From positions 1 to 64,000 of the forward strand of contig NZ_CAMLJP010000005.1 of assembly GCF_946480385.1 (NCBI RefSeq): DNA of 64,000 bases, given 5' to 3'. Source of the stretch: an uncultured Azospirillum sp. (lineage in GTDB: Bacteria > Pseudomonadota > Alphaproteobacteria > Azospirillales > Azospirillaceae). This document shows positions 7,339 through 16,636 of this stretch, piece after piece. The notes beneath the pieces were generated by a model. That model ran no database searches and had not been told where the DNA came from. It saw nothing but the letters and a program-made list of their open reading frames with translations. How positions within the stretch are numbered: position 1 is the first letter of the stretch; each line of letters begins with the position of its first letter. Position numbers and translations under genes: made by a program.

Positions 7339-8745
7339 TCAAGCGGCCCAGTTGGTGCTGTCGGCGTCCTGCGCCGAGCGCGAGGGCAGCGCGACCACCT
7401 TGACGGCAAGGCCGCCACAGGATGTCTCGCGGTATTTCGGATCCATGTCCTTGCCGGTCTCGAACATCGTTTCGATGACCTTATCGAGCGAGACGAGCGG
7501 TTCGCTGGTCCGGTGCAGGGCCATGCGCGTTGCGTTGATGGCCTTCATGGCGCCCATGGCATTGCGTTCGATGCAGGGGATCTGCACCTGCCCACCGACC
7601 GGGTCGCAGGTCAGGCCAAGATTGTGCTCCATGGCGATTTCGGCGGCGATGCACACCTGCTCGGGACTGCCGCCCATCAGGTCGGCCAGGCCGCCCGCCG
7701 CCATCGAGCAGGCGACACCGACTTCGCCCTGGCAGCCGACCTCGGCGCCGGAGATCGAGGCGTTCCTCTTGTACAGCGCGCCGATGGCGGCGGAGGCCAG
7801 GAAGAAGCGCACGCAGGCGTCGTCGTCCAGCGGCTTGATGAAATTGTGATAATAGGCGAGCACCGCCGGGACGATGCCGCAGGCGCCGTTCGTCGGCGCG
7901 GTGACGACGCGTCCGCCCGCCGCATTCTCCTCATTCACCGCGAAGGCGAACATGTTCACCCAGTCGACCACATTCATCGGATCGCGCGACAGCGCTTCCG
8001 ACGACGCCAGCTGGCGGCGCAGCAGGGCGGCCCGGCGGGGCACCCGCATCGGCCCCGGCAGCACGCCCTCGGTGGTCATGCCACGCTCCATGCAGGCACG
8101 CATCGTCTGCCAGATGGTGGAGAAATAATCGCGGATTTCCTGATGACTGTGCAGGCTGAGTTCGTTCTGCAGGATCAGGCCGGAGAAGGACAGGCCGGTT
8201 CCGCGGCAATGCGCCAGCAGATCGGTGGCCGAGGTGTAGGGGTAGGGAAGCTCCACCTCCTCTCCACTCTGCTTGCCGAAATTCTCCTCGTCGACGACGA
8301 AGCCGCCGCCGATCGAATAATAGGTTTTGCCCAGCAGGAGCCGGTCGCCGTCGAAGGCCTGGATCGTCATGCCGTTCTCGTGCCGGGGCAGGTTGGAGCG
8401 GTGAAAGGTGATGGCGGTCGGCGGGAAGTCGATCTGCCTGCCTTCCCGGCCAAGCGGAAGGCGGAGCGAATTGCGCACCTGTTGCAGAAAGGCGGGGATG
8501 GTGTCGATGACGACGCTGTCCGGCAGGTTGCCGGCGAGGCCCAGCATCAGGGCGACGTCGGTGTGGTGGCCCTTGCCGGTCAGCGCCAGCGAGCCGTAGA
8601 TGTCGACCGCGACGCGGGTGGTGGCATCGATGCCGCCACAGAAGTGCAGGGCATCCACGAACTGCTTGGCTGCCCTCATCGGTCCTACCGTGTGCGAGCT
8701 GGAGGGGCCGATACCGACCTTGTAGAGGTCGAACATGCTGATCAT
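7339..8745 (-). CDS. sdaA: L-serine ammonia-lyase, single-chain iron-sulfur type
   Basis: This enzyme deaminates L-serine to pyruvate and ammonia using an oxygen-sensitive 4Fe-4S cluster. The 468-residue product is full length for the one-chain SdaA/SdaB type. It opens with the family signature FDLYKVGIGPSSSHTVGPM and carries the cluster cysteines in GACGIVPAV, CSMAAGG and the C-terminal SCGGLAV. The ATG at 8745 is preceded by AAGGA. It lies between the serine transporter gene and the MaoC-PTA gene on the minus strand, the expected arrangement for serine catabolism. Expression is probably set from the sdaC promoter region. Confidence 0.95.
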   Translation of the reverse strand: MISMFDLYKVGIGPSSSHTVGPMRAAKQFVDALHFCGGIDATTRVAVDIYGSLALTGKGHHTDVALMLGLAGNLPDSVVIDTIPAFLQQVRNSLRLPLGREGRQIDFPPTAITFHRSNLPRHENGMTIQAFDGDRLLLGKTYYSIGGGFVVDEENFGKQSGEEVELPYPYTSATDLLAHCRGTGLSFSGLILQNELSLHSHQEIRDYFSTIWQTMRACMERGMTTEGVLPGPMRVPRRAALLRRQLASSEALSRDPMNVVDWVNMFAFAVNEENAAGGRVVTAPTNGACGIVPAVLAYYHNFIKPLDDDACVRFFLASAAIGALYKRNASISGAEVGCQGEVGVACSMAAGGLADLMGGSPEQVCIAAEIAMEHNLGLTCDPVGGQVQIPCIERNAMGAMKAINATRMALHRTSEPLVSLDKVIETMFETGKDMDPKYRETSCGGLAVKVVALPSRSAQDADSTNWAA

Positions 8746-8860
8746 GGCTTGCTTCCTTCCTGTGGACGGCCCTGGGGCGATGGTCTTCTCTTCGCCGCTT
8801 CAGGCGGCGGCCCGTCGCGTCTGGACGGGGCACCGCCCGAAGCGGGAAGCGGTGTGGGCG

Positions 8861-10135
8861 TCAGAGGCTGAGCAGGGAGTAGAGGATGGCGGAGATCGCC
8901 ACGCTGCCGATGAACATCACCACCACGTTGCCCGGCTGGCCGGCATATTTGCGCATCGCCGGCACCTTGCGGATTGCGTACATCGGCATGATGAAGAGCA
9001 GGGCCGCGATGATGGGACCGCAGAGCGATTCGATCATGCCGAGGATGCTGGGGTTCAGGGTGGCGGCGATCCAGACGGCGGCGACCATGAACAGAGCGCT
9101 GAAGCGGTTGATCGCCTTGTCGTCGACCGGCTTGCCCTGGCCGCGCAGATGCTGGGAGATCAGCCCGTTCAGACCTTCGCGGGCGCCGAGATAATGGCCG
9201 AAGAAGGACTTGGTGATCGCCACGAAGGCCACGGCCGGCGTCAGCAGCGCCATCAGCGGGTTGTCGAACTTGTTGCCGAGATAGGACAGGATGGAGATGT
9301 TCTGGGCCTTCGCGTCGGCCAGTTCCTGCGGGCTCAGGCTGAAGACGCAGCTGAAGACGAAGAACAGGACGACCAGCACCATCATGGCGACCGCGTATTT
9401 CTCGATGCGGGTGGTCTGGGATTCCGCCTCTTCGCCATAGTGGTTCTGTTGGGCGACGACGAAACGCGAGATCGCTGGGGAATGGTTGAAGGAGAACACC
9501 AGGGCCGGGATGCTGAGCCACAGCGTCAGGCTGAACTGTCCGGCGGTCGGCATCTGGTCGAGGATCGCACCGTTCCAATCGGGGGCGAGATACAGGCCGA
9601 TGCCCATCAGGACCACGACGAAGGGGTAGACGAGCCAGCCCATGATCCGGACGACCATCTGTTCACCCAGCTTGATGACGCCCATAAGTCCGAGAATCAG
9701 GCCGAGCGACAGCAGGATGCGGGGCGGCGGCACCATGCCCAGCTGATGCACCATGAAGCTTTGGACCGTGTTGGTCAGGCCGACGCCGTAGATCAGCAGG
9801 ATCGGCAGGATGGTGAAGAAGTACAGCAGGGTGATGAGCTTGCCCGCGGTGCTGCCGAAATGCTCGGTCACCACCTCGGTGATGTCGCTGCCCGGTTTCG
9901 ACGAGGACAGGATGAAGCGGCACAGCCCACGGTGGGCCAGATAGGTCATGGGGAAGGCGATGACCGCCATGACCGCCAGAGGCCAGAAGCCGCCAAGGCC
10001 GGCATTGATGGGAAGAAAAAGCGTCCCCGCCCCAATGGCCGTTCCGAACAGCCCAAGCATCCACATGGTGTCGTGTCTGGTCCATGGCAGAGGAGGATTG
10101 CCGAGTCTCGTGGATTCTGTTGAGATGCTGACCAT
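8861..10135 (-). CDS. sdaC: serine transporter of the HAAAP family (SdaC-like)
   Basis: The 424-residue inner-membrane protein has about 11 hydrophobic segments. It begins with the HAAAP signature [21 protein letters not shown] and contains the conserved [12 protein letters not shown] loop of SdaC/YhaO-type serine-proton symporters. The length matches E. coli SdaC (429). The ATG at 10135 has GGAGG seven bases upstream. It is the first gene of the minus-strand unit, so the 20-bp phased GAGCGG boxes at 10253-10332 lie about 120-200 bp upstream of its start. Serine is the probable substrate because of the adjacent sdaA, though threonine is a known alternative for the family. Confidence 0.9.
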   Translation of the reverse strand: MVSISTESTRLGNPPLPWTRHDTMWMLGLFGTAIGAGTLFLPINAGLGGFWPLAVMAVIAFPMTYLAHRGLCRFILSSSKPGSDITEVVTEHFGSTAGKLITLLYFFTILPILLIYGVGLTNTVQSFMVHQLGMVPPPRILLSLGLILGLMGVIKLGEQMVVRIMGWLVYPFVVVLMGIGLYLAPDWNGAILDQMPTAGQFSLTLWLSIPALVFSFNHSPAISRFVVAQQNHYGEEAESQTTRIEKYAVAMMVLVVLFFVFSCVFSLSPQELADAKAQNISILSYLGNKFDNPLMALLTPAVAFVAITKSFFGHYLGAREGLNGLISQHLRGQGKPVDDKAINRFSALFMVAAVWIAATLNPSILGMIESLCGPIIAALLFIMPMYAIRKVPAMRKYAGQPGNVVVMFIGSVAISAILYSLLSL

Positions 10136-10252
10136 TTTATGCCTCCAGCATGCCTTCCATTGTGGATCTTCAAGCCATCACGGTAAGGCTGCGCTTTGTT
10201 GACCTGGAGGAAGCCTATCAACGCCCTGCTGGCAATTCCCGGCCGAACTCAG

Positions 10253-10332
10253 GAGCGGTGGAATAGCGAAATGAGCGGCGGAATGGAAAAATGAGCGGAG
10301 ACCGCGGGAGGCGAGCGGTGTGAGAAGGGGGC
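10253..10332. promoter_or_regulatory. four GAGCGG boxes phased at 20 bp, candidate LytTR-regulator sites
   Basis: GAGCGGTGGAAT begins at 10253, GAGCGGCGGAAT at 10273, GAGCGGAG at 10293 and GAGCGGTG at 10313. The first two copies also share the rest of the 20-bp unit (AGCGAAAT against GGAAAAAT). LytTR-type response regulators bind imperfect direct repeats about two helical turns apart, and a LytTR regulator gene lies next door. The array sits in the divergent region between sdaC and the sensor kinase gene. Confidence 0.5.
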
Positions 10333-10507
10333 AGGTGGCGCGGCGGGCGGTGCGTTTCGCCGCATTTCCAACCCGGTCCCGACCGCCGCTTCTCCCTGGC
10401 CTTTCGGCCGCGAATGGGTCAAACCAAGCGCCTTAACCAAGCATAAGCCGTCGCTCGCCTGCCCGCACCGGACGGCCCGGACGCGCAGGTGCAGGGAGTC
10501 CTGACCG

Positions 10508-12202
10508 ATGCAAATTGATCCCGTGGGCCTCTCGCTGGTCCTTCTCCAGCAGATGTGCGTCTATCTCGTGGTGGCCTATCTCCTCAGCCGGACGAAGATC
10601 TTCATTCCGCTGACGCACGCCACGATCCGACCGCCGCACAAGCTGGCCTGCTACGTCATCTTCTCCCTGTTCTGCATCATGGGGACGATCCTCGGCATGC
10701 CGGTGGTCCATGCCATCGCCAACACGCCGGCGATCGGCGCGGTGCTCGGCGGCCTTCTCGGCGGGCCGCTGGTCGGGCTTGGGGTCGGCATCACCGGCGG
10801 GCTTCACCGCTATTCGCTGGGCGGGGCCTTCGCGCTCGCCGCCGGAATCGACATCGTCGTGCAGGGGATGCTGGGCGGCCTGATGCACCGCCATCTCATC
10901 CGGCAGGGCAGGACCCGCGCCCTGTTCGATCCCGTAAAGGCCGGTGCCCTGACCTTCGCCGGGGTGCTGCTGGAACTGCTGATCGACCTTGCGGTGGCGA
11001 AGCCCTTCGACCAGACGCTGGAGATCGTGCGGCTGATCGCGGTGCCGGAACTGATCGCCAACTCACTGGGTGCCGCGCTGTTCATGGGGATCCTGATCGA
11101 CCGCCGCGCCCTGATCGAGCGGCAGTCCAGCCTGTTCTCCGCCAAGGCGCTGGCCATCGCGGCGCGCGCCGACGGCGTGCTGCGGCGGGGCTTCAACCAG
11201 GAAAACAGCATGACCGTCGCGCGCATCATCTATGAGGAGACCGGGGTGGGCGCCGTCGCCATCACCGACCGCGAGAAGATCCTCGCCTTCATCGGCATCG
11301 GCGACGACCACCATCTTCCCGGCACACCGATCTCTTCGCTGAACACACTGGAGGCCATCGCGCACAACGAGGTCACCTATGCCGACGGCAACGAGGTGGC
11401 CTATCAATGCTCGATCAGCCCGACCTGCCCGTTGGGGGCGTCGCTGGTCATCCCGCTGGTCGGCGAGGACAGCCACGTCATCGGCACGATCAAGCTGTAC
11501 GAGCCCAAGACCAAGCTGTTCTCCACCATCAACCGGACGCTGGGCGAGGGTATCGCGAAGCTGTTGTCGAGCCAGATCCTGGCCGGCCGCTACGAACAGC
11601 AGAAGGCGTTGCTGGCCCAGGCGGAAATCAAGCTTCTGCATGCTCAGGTCAATCCGCATTTCCTGTTCAACGCGCTGAACACCATCGCCGCCGTCACCTG
11701 CGACGAACCGGAGAAGGCGCGCGACCTGATCGGCGACCTGTCCACCTTCTTCCGCATGAACCTCAAGCGACCCAGCGAGATCGCCTCGCTGGCCGAGGAG
11801 ATCGAGCATGTGAACGCCTATCTCCAGATCGAGCGGGCGCGCTTTTCCGACAGCCTGACGGTGGACGTCGACATCCCCGACAGTCTCGGCCGCGTACGGC
11901 TGCCGGCCTTCACGCTTCAGCCCGTCGTCGAAAACGCGATCAAGCATGGCACGTCGCAACAGCTCCGTCCGGGGCATGTCGCGATCAGCGCCCGCGAGGA
12001 CGGCGATGAACTCGTCATCGACGTGCAAGACAATGCCGGACTTTACGAGCCGAAGCCGGCCGGGCAGGGGCTCGGCATGAGTTTGGTGGACCGCCGCATC
12101 AGGAACTGTTTCGGCCCGTCCTATGGTGTTACGGTCGCGTCCGACCGGGATGTCTTCACCCGCATTACGATCCGGGTTCCGTTGGAGGCCGCATCCAAAT
12201 GA
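10508..12202 (+). CDS. LytS-type sensor histidine kinase (BtsS/YpdA-like)
   Basis: The 564-residue product has a 5TM-5TMR_LYT membrane sensor (about residues 10-200), a GAF-like domain (about 215-350, with TYADGNEVAYQCSISPTCPLG), and a His_kinase module with the phosphoacceptor H384 in QVNPHFLFNALNTI. It ends with an ATPase domain (VVENAIKHG, QGLGMSLVDRRI). In E. coli the relatives BtsS and YpdA respond to extracellular pyruvate. The neighbouring sdaA makes pyruvate from serine, so a pyruvate or serine cue is a reasonable inference. GCAGGGAG precedes the ATG by nine bases. The stop overlaps the next gene's start by four bases. Confidence 0.9.
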   Translation: MQIDPVGLSLVLLQQMCVYLVVAYLLSRTKIFIPLTHATIRPPHKLACYVIFSLFCIMGTILGMPVVHAIANTPAIGAVLGGLLGGPLVGLGVGITGGLHRYSLGGAFALAAGIDIVVQGMLGGLMHRHLIRQGRTRALFDPVKAGALTFAGVLLELLIDLAVAKPFDQTLEIVRLIAVPELIANSLGAALFMGILIDRRALIERQSSLFSAKALAIAARADGVLRRGFNQENSMTVARIIYEETGVGAVAITDREKILAFIGIGDDHHLPGTPISSLNTLEAIAHNEVTYADGNEVAYQCSISPTCPLGASLVIPLVGEDSHVIGTIKLYEPKTKLFSTINRTLGEGIAKLLSSQILAGRYEQQKALLAQAEIKLLHAQVNPHFLFNALNTIAAVTCDEPEKARDLIGDLSTFFRMNLKRPSEIASLAEEIEHVNAYLQIERARFSDSLTVDVDIPDSLGRVRLPAFTLQPVVENAIKHGTSQQLRPGHVAISAREDGDELVIDVQDNAGLYEPKPAGQGLGMSLVDRRIRNCFGPSYGVTVASDRDVFTRITIRVPLEAASK

Positions 12203-12918
12203 TCACCGCCCTCATCGTCGATGACGAGCCGTTGGCCCGCAAGGAGCTTCGCCGCGTCCTCTCGAAGGCCGACGACATTGCCATCATCGCCGAATGCAGC
12301 AACGCCATCGACGCCATCGGCGTGATCAACCGGGAAAAGCCCGAGCTCGTGTTCCTGGACATCCAGATGCCGCGGGTGAGCGGCATCGAGATGCTGAGCA
12401 TGCTCGACCATGAGAAGATGCCCCACATCGTTTTCCTGACCGCTTACGACGAGTATGCCGTGCAGGCGTTCGAGCAGCATGCCTTTGACTATCTGCTGAA
12501 GCCGGTCAACCAGTCCCGCCTCGACAAGACCCTGGACCGCCTCCGTCGCAACCGCGAGCCACAGAAGATCGGCCAGCTTCCGGGCGCCAACCAACTCCGC
12601 CAGATCCCATGTTTCGGACAGCACCACGTCCAGTTGTTGAGGATGGAGGAGGTCGAATATGTGGCTTCCGGTGTCAGCGGCGTCTCCGTGGTCACCACCG
12701 ACGGCAGCGAACTGCCGACCGAGCTGCCGCTGCATATCCTGCAGGATCGAACGCCTCTGCTGCGTTGCCACCGGCAATATCTCGTGAACATCGACTTCAT
12801 TGAGAAGATCAATTTTCTGGAGAATGGCCTGGCGGAGATCAGAACGAGACGCGGGCAGCTCATTCCCGTCAGCCGGCGTTTCTTCCCGCAGATCAAGGAG
12901 CGGCTTGGGATCCTCTGA
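12199..12918 (+). CDS. LytTR-type response regulator (BtsR/YpdB-like)
   Basis: The 239-residue product has a receiver domain with the acidic pair DD at residues 8-9, phosphoacceptor D54 (LVFLDIQMP) and K104-equivalent in LLKPV. A LytTR DNA-binding domain follows from about residue 130, with HHVQLLRMEEVEYVAS and the LLRCHRQYLVNIDFI motif. It is the partner of the preceding kinase, with an ATGA overlap between the genes. LytTR regulators bind direct repeats. The GAGCGG array upstream of sdaC is the obvious candidate target, which would tie the pair to serine uptake and deamination. Confidence 0.92.
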   Translation: MITALIVDDEPLARKELRRVLSKADDIAIIAECSNAIDAIGVINREKPELVFLDIQMPRVSGIEMLSMLDHEKMPHIVFLTAYDEYAVQAFEQHAFDYLLKPVNQSRLDKTLDRLRRNREPQKIGQLPGANQLRQIPCFGQHHVQLLRMEEVEYVASGVSGVSVVTTDGSELPTELPLHILQDRTPLLRCHRQYLVNIDFIEKINFLENGLAEIRTRRGQLIPVSRRFFPQIKERLGIL

Positions 12919-12946
12919 TCCGGCTGTCCGGAAAACGGGCTTTGCG

Positions 12947-13149
12947 ATGAATGACGGTCAGTTCTGGTTGACGGCCCTACTGATCGGCGGTCAGGTGGCC
13001 GACTGTACCGCCGCCGACCGTCTGCTCACCACCGATCTCCTGCACGGCGGCAAGGGATACGACAGCGCCGCTGTTCGCCGGAAGATCGAAGAGGCCGGGG
13101 CAGCGCCCAACATTCCCACATCGCCGCGACCGTCGCCTGCTGGCTATAA
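12947..13149 (+). pseudogene. internally deleted IS5-family transposase remnant
   Basis: The frame begins ALLIGGQVADCTAAD and runs through HGGKGYDSAAVRRKIEEAGAAPNIP, a normal IS5-family middle section. It then jumps, after a change of frame, to HIAATVACWL and a TAA at 13147-13149, which is the usual extreme C-terminus of these transposases. The part with the last catalytic Glu is missing. The junction is near 13117. The remnant ends ten bases before the stop of the convergent LysR gene. Confidence 0.65.
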
Positions 13150-13158
13150 TTCCGGAGC

Positions 13159-14061
13159 CTAGGCATTGGGATTGCGGCATCGGCTTGCCATGAAGTCCAC
13201 AAAAGCGCGAACGCGGGCAGGCAGGGGACTTGGACCTCCGAGATAGACGGCGTGGATGTCCTCGCTGGCGCCGGGATGCACATCCTCCAGCACCGGCATC
13301 AGCGCACCCGAAGCGATGTCGGCGTCCACCTGGAAGCGCGCCAGTCGCGCGAACCCGACGCCACCCAGGGCGAGAAGGCGCGCGGCATCCCCGTCGCTCG
13401 CTCGTGCGACGATGGGCGGCATGTGTTCTTCGATCCCGTCGTCGGTCCGGAAGGGCCAGCCGCCGATGGTCCGCGGGAAGGTCCAGCCGATTCCCTTGTG
13501 CCGGGCGAGGTCGCCAGGGTGTCTCGGTGTCCCATGTTGCTCCAGGTAAGCGGGAGAGGCGACCACGACCATGCGGGTGCTCCCCAGCTTGCGGATCATC
13601 AAGCTGGAATGGCGCAGCGGCCCAGTCCGGATCGCGACATCGGCCTGCTCCTCCATCAGGTCGACCACGGCATCAGACAGCACGAGGTCAATGGTAATGC
13701 CTGGATGGGCGGCCAGGAACTGGGGTACCAGCGGTATCAGGTAGTGCATGCCGAACGGGACGTTGCTGTTGACGCGCAGGTGTCCACGTGGCGTTGCACC
13801 GGCCGAGGCTTCCCGCTCGGCCTCCTCCATCTCTCCCAGGATCCGCACTGCGCGGGCATAGAACGCCTGACCTTCCGGCGTCAGGCTGAGTCGGCGCGTC
13901 GACCGGTGGATCAGCCGTGTGCCGAGCCGTCTCTCCAGCCGCGTGATGAGCTTGCTGACACCTGATGGAGTGAGGCCGCAAACACGGGCCGCCGCGGTGA
14001 ACCCACCGAGATCGACGACCCGCGTAAAGACCTCCATTTCGGCCGCCCGGTTTACCTCCAT
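13159..14061 (-). CDS. LysR-family transcriptional regulator
   Basis: The product is about 300 residues. Its N-terminal helix-turn-helix (MEVFTRVVDLGGFTAAAR, SGVSKLITRLERRLGTRLIHRSTRRLSLT) is followed by a LysR substrate-binding domain (PRGHLRVNSNVPFGMHYL to the end). It belongs to the large CrgA/DsdC-like subgroup that often regulates a divergent oxidoreductase gene, and a divergent aldo/keto reductase gene lies 175 bp away. I used the ATG at 14061; a GTG at 14070 is also possible. Neither has a strong ribosome binding site. The inducer is unknown. The start of the neighbouring IS5 remnant suggests mobile-element insertion just behind this gene. Confidence 0.85.
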   Translation of the reverse strand: MEVNRAAEMEVFTRVVDLGGFTAAARVCGLTPSGVSKLITRLERRLGTRLIHRSTRRLSLTPEGQAFYARAVRILGEMEEAEREASAGATPRGHLRVNSNVPFGMHYLIPLVPQFLAAHPGITIDLVLSDAVVDLMEEQADVAIRTGPLRHSSLMIRKLGSTRMVVVASPAYLEQHGTPRHPGDLARHKGIGWTFPRTIGGWPFRTDDGIEEHMPPIVARASDGDAARLLALGGVGFARLARFQVDADIASGALMPVLEDVHPGASEDIHAVYLGGPSPLPARVRAFVDFMASRCRNPNA

Positions 14062-14236
14062 CCGCGTCACAATGATGACCCCACGTCACAGGTCCTGGAA
14101 CCAGAGGCAGCATAATTCACAGGCATCCCGTCAGCTATATTCTTGGCAGGTGGCCGAAGCGATACGGATGGCGGCGGTATCGACACGCGACGCCTTCGGC
14201 GTAACCGTAACGGCCTCGATCAAGGAAGGATAAGAC

Positions 14237-15271
14237 ATGGAGTACCGGACACTCGGTGCCTCGGGCCTCAAGGTGCCCGCGCTCAGCTTTGGGACTGGTA
14301 CCTTCGGCGGCAAGGGTCCGCTGTTCTCGGCTTGGGGGAACAGCGACGTCGATGACGCCCGGCGGCTGATCGACATCTGCCTTGACGTTGGCGTCACGCT
14401 TTTCGACACCGCCGACGTCTATTCGGACGGTGGCTCGGAAGAGGTGCTCGCCGCCGCCATCCGCGGGCGGCGCGACAAGGTGCTGATCTCGACCAAGACC
14501 GGGTTGCCCATGGGCGACGGGCCGAACGACGCGGGCGTCTCCCGTCACCGGCTGATCGGCGCCGTGGAGGCGGCGCTCCAGCGGCTCGGGACGGACTACG
14601 TCGACCTGCTCCAGCTACACGCCTTCGACGCCTTCACCCCGGTGGAGGAGGTCCTGCACACGCTCGACACGCTCATCCGTGCCGGGAAGGTCCGCTATAT
14701 CGGCGCCTCGAACTTCGCGGGCTGGCAGCTGATGAAGTCGCTCGCCATCGCCGACCACCATGGTTGGCCACGCCATGTCGCGCATCAGGTCTACTATTCG
14801 CTGACCGGGCGCGATTACGAATGGGAGTTGATGCCCCTTGGTCTCGACCAGAAGGTCGGCGCGCTTGTCTGGAGCCCGCTCGGTTGGGGTAGGCTGACCG
14901 GCAAGATCCGCCGTGGTCAGCCAATCCCTCGGGGTAGCCGCCTCCACGACACCGCACAGTGGGGGCCGCCCGTCGACGAGGAGCGCCTCTACCGCATCGT
15001 TGATGCGCTGGATGCGGTGGCGGCCGAGACTGGGCGCAGCGTTCCTCAGGTGGCCATCGCTTGGCTGCTTGCACGGCCGACCGTCTCCTCGGTGATCATC
15101 GGCGCCCGCAATGAGGCGCAGCTGCGGGACAACCTGGGTGCCGTTGGCTGGAAGCTCGAACCCGAGCAAGTCACTCGTCTCGACGCGGCCAGCGACGTGA
15201 TGCCTGCCTACCCTTATTATCCGTACCGCACGCAGGAGGGGTTCGCTCGGCTCAATCCGATGCCAGTCTAA
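14237..15271 (+). CDS. aldo/keto reductase
   Basis: The 344-residue product is a full-length NADPH-dependent aldo/keto reductase of the YajO/Tas-like type. The catalytic tetrad is visible as D and Y in FDTADVYSDGGSEE, K in KVLISTKTG and H in DLLQLHAFD. The cofactor end (SVIIGARNEAQLRDNLGAVGW) is intact. AAGGAAGG precedes the ATG. The substrate cannot be read from sequence. The gene diverges from the LysR gene, which may regulate it. Its 3' end overlaps the end of the IS6 remnant on the other strand by four bases. Confidence 0.88.
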   Translation: MEYRTLGASGLKVPALSFGTGTFGGKGPLFSAWGNSDVDDARRLIDICLDVGVTLFDTADVYSDGGSEEVLAAAIRGRRDKVLISTKTGLPMGDGPNDAGVSRHRLIGAVEAALQRLGTDYVDLLQLHAFDAFTPVEEVLHTLDTLIRAGKVRYIGASNFAGWQLMKSLAIADHHGWPRHVAHQVYYSLTGRDYEWELMPLGLDQKVGALVWSPLGWGRLTGKIRRGQPIPRGSRLHDTAQWGPPVDEERLYRIVDALDAVAAETGRSVPQVAIAWLLARPTVSSVIIGARNEAQLRDNLGAVGWKLEPEQVTRLDAASDVMPAYPYYPYRTQEGFARLNPMPV

Positions 15272-15745
15272 GGTCCTGGAGTGCTCCTGGGGGGCGCCCT
15301 CCATCGGAGCGGGAATTGCCAGGCGGCCATGGCTTGCGTCCGAAATGTGCGCGGGGTGCGGCGGGAGACCATGGCCGGGGCAAAGCCCTGCTTCTTGAGT
15401 AGCGTGCGCATCAGCTTGCCGGCCGCCGCCGTGTCCCGTCGGCGCTGGATGAGAACCTCCAACACCTTGCCCTCATCATCGACGGCCCGCCACAGGTACA
15501 GCAGCCGCCCGCCGATCCGGACCATCATCTCATCCACGTGCCGGCGCGGGCTGGGCTTCGGTCGCAGACGCCGCAAGTTGCGGGCGATGGCTGGCCCAAA
15601 CTTCAAAACCCGGCGCCGGACCATTTCGTAGCTCACGTCCACACCGCGCTCCGCCAGAAGCTCCCCGACATCGCGGTAGCTCAGCGTGAAGCGTAGAGAC
15701 AACTGGACGGCGTGCTGAATGACGGCGGGGAGAACTGATGGCGGG
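15268..15745 (-). pseudogene. IS6-family transposase remnant, frameshifted and internally deleted
   Basis: Minus-strand sequence matches an IS6-family DDE transposase: RHQFSP in one frame, then AVIQHAVQL-SLRFTLSYRDVGELLAERG in another (a frameshift near 15727), VSYEMVRRRVLKFGP, RHVDEMMVRIGG with the first catalytic Asp, and WRAVDDEGKVLEVLIQRRRD. After LLKKQGFAPAM the protein jumps to a tail (FRTQAMAAW) that looks like the C-terminus, so the region with the remaining catalytic residues is missing. It cannot be active. Confidence 0.7.
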
Positions 15746-15747
15746 CA

Positions 15748-16320
15748 TCATCGAGAAATGGCGCGAAGAAAAGAAAGAACCCTACACCACAGCCTAGCCG
15801 TGGCTTCCTCGCTATAATCCGCCGAAGTTTTGTCTGTGAAGTAGTGCCCCGAGCGTTGGTAAGTGAAAACATCGGCCAGAAGTTTGGCCTCCACCGCTTT
15901 TGCCTTCCATGCACGCAGTTCTGTATCCGTGAAGCTCGGATCGTTTTCACAGATGTGCAGTTGCACCGGCGTGTCGGCGCAGACGCCCGCCGGCAACGAG
16001 GCCAACCCATGAAGCAACAGCACCCCCTGAACATCCGGCCGGAGCTTCCACATCTCAGCAACGACACCTGCGCCCATCGAGATGCCCATCAGGACCAACC
16101 TGTCGGGAGAATCCGCAAGCGCAGTCCAGGCTCTCTCGCGAATGGTCTTCCAACCGATCTTTGCCTTTATGGCGAATCCCTCGTCGAGATCATCGGTTTT
16201 CGCGCCATCAAACAGATCCGGAAGAAGCACCTCGTGCCCAGCGTCACGCAACCGTGCCGCAGCCTCCATCTCGACCTCGCGCAGCCCCAGCACCGAATGG
16301 AACAAGGCAATGCTTGCCAC
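15748..16320 (-). CDS. dienelactone hydrolase family protein
   Basis: The 190-residue product is an alpha/beta hydrolase of the dienelactone hydrolase type. The nucleophile elbow reads GISMGAG, so Ser replaces the Cys of classical dienelactone hydrolase. The acid Asp is in ENDPSFTD and the His in RSGHYFTDK. The start is a GTG at 16320 with GGAGG six bases upstream, the clear best choice. Its substrate is unknown; the Ser nucleophile favours a general esterase or carboxylesterase role. The stop codon directly abuts the IS6 remnant, so the original downstream neighbour has been displaced. It is divergent from the flavin monooxygenase gene. Confidence 0.85.
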   Translation of the reverse strand: MASIALFHSVLGLREVEMEAAARLRDAGHEVLLPDLFDGAKTDDLDEGFAIKAKIGWKTIRERAWTALADSPDRLVLMGISMGAGVVAEMWKLRPDVQGVLLLHGLASLPAGVCADTPVQLHICENDPSFTDTELRAWKAKAVEAKLLADVFTYQRSGHYFTDKTSADYSEEATARLWCRVLSFLRAISR

Positions 16321-16636
16321 GGTACGCCTCCTACCGGATGGAAATCACGCATCGTGGGCACCGGGCTTTCTCATCGTGCTTCGTTCGGATGCTCATGCTC
16401 GTCGCGCAAAAGGACCGGGTTGGCCGGCGCAGCCATATGGCTCATTCCCATGGAGGTCTTTCGGCTTCGTATCGGGATGCCCGCAAATGCCCCGATGACG
16501 CTCCTGTCGCCGCGGCCCCGGGATGGAAAACATTCGAACTCCCGCATTTCTCAGATAGGTTGCGGAAGGCTCTTGCTTCAAGCCCCCCGCCATTCACTAC
16601 AAGACGGGTCACCGATTGAATCTATGAAGTGGCACG
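16321..16636. other. divergent intergenic region, nothing recognised
   Basis: This 316-bp stretch lies between the divergent hydrolase and monooxygenase genes and must contain both promoters. I see no strong palindrome, RNA gene or coding similarity in it. Confidence 0.4.

Noticed and set aside
10253..10332. Phased repeats considered as a replication iteron array
   Set aside because: There is no replication initiator gene nearby and the neighbours are a LytTR regulator and its likely target, which explains the repeats better.
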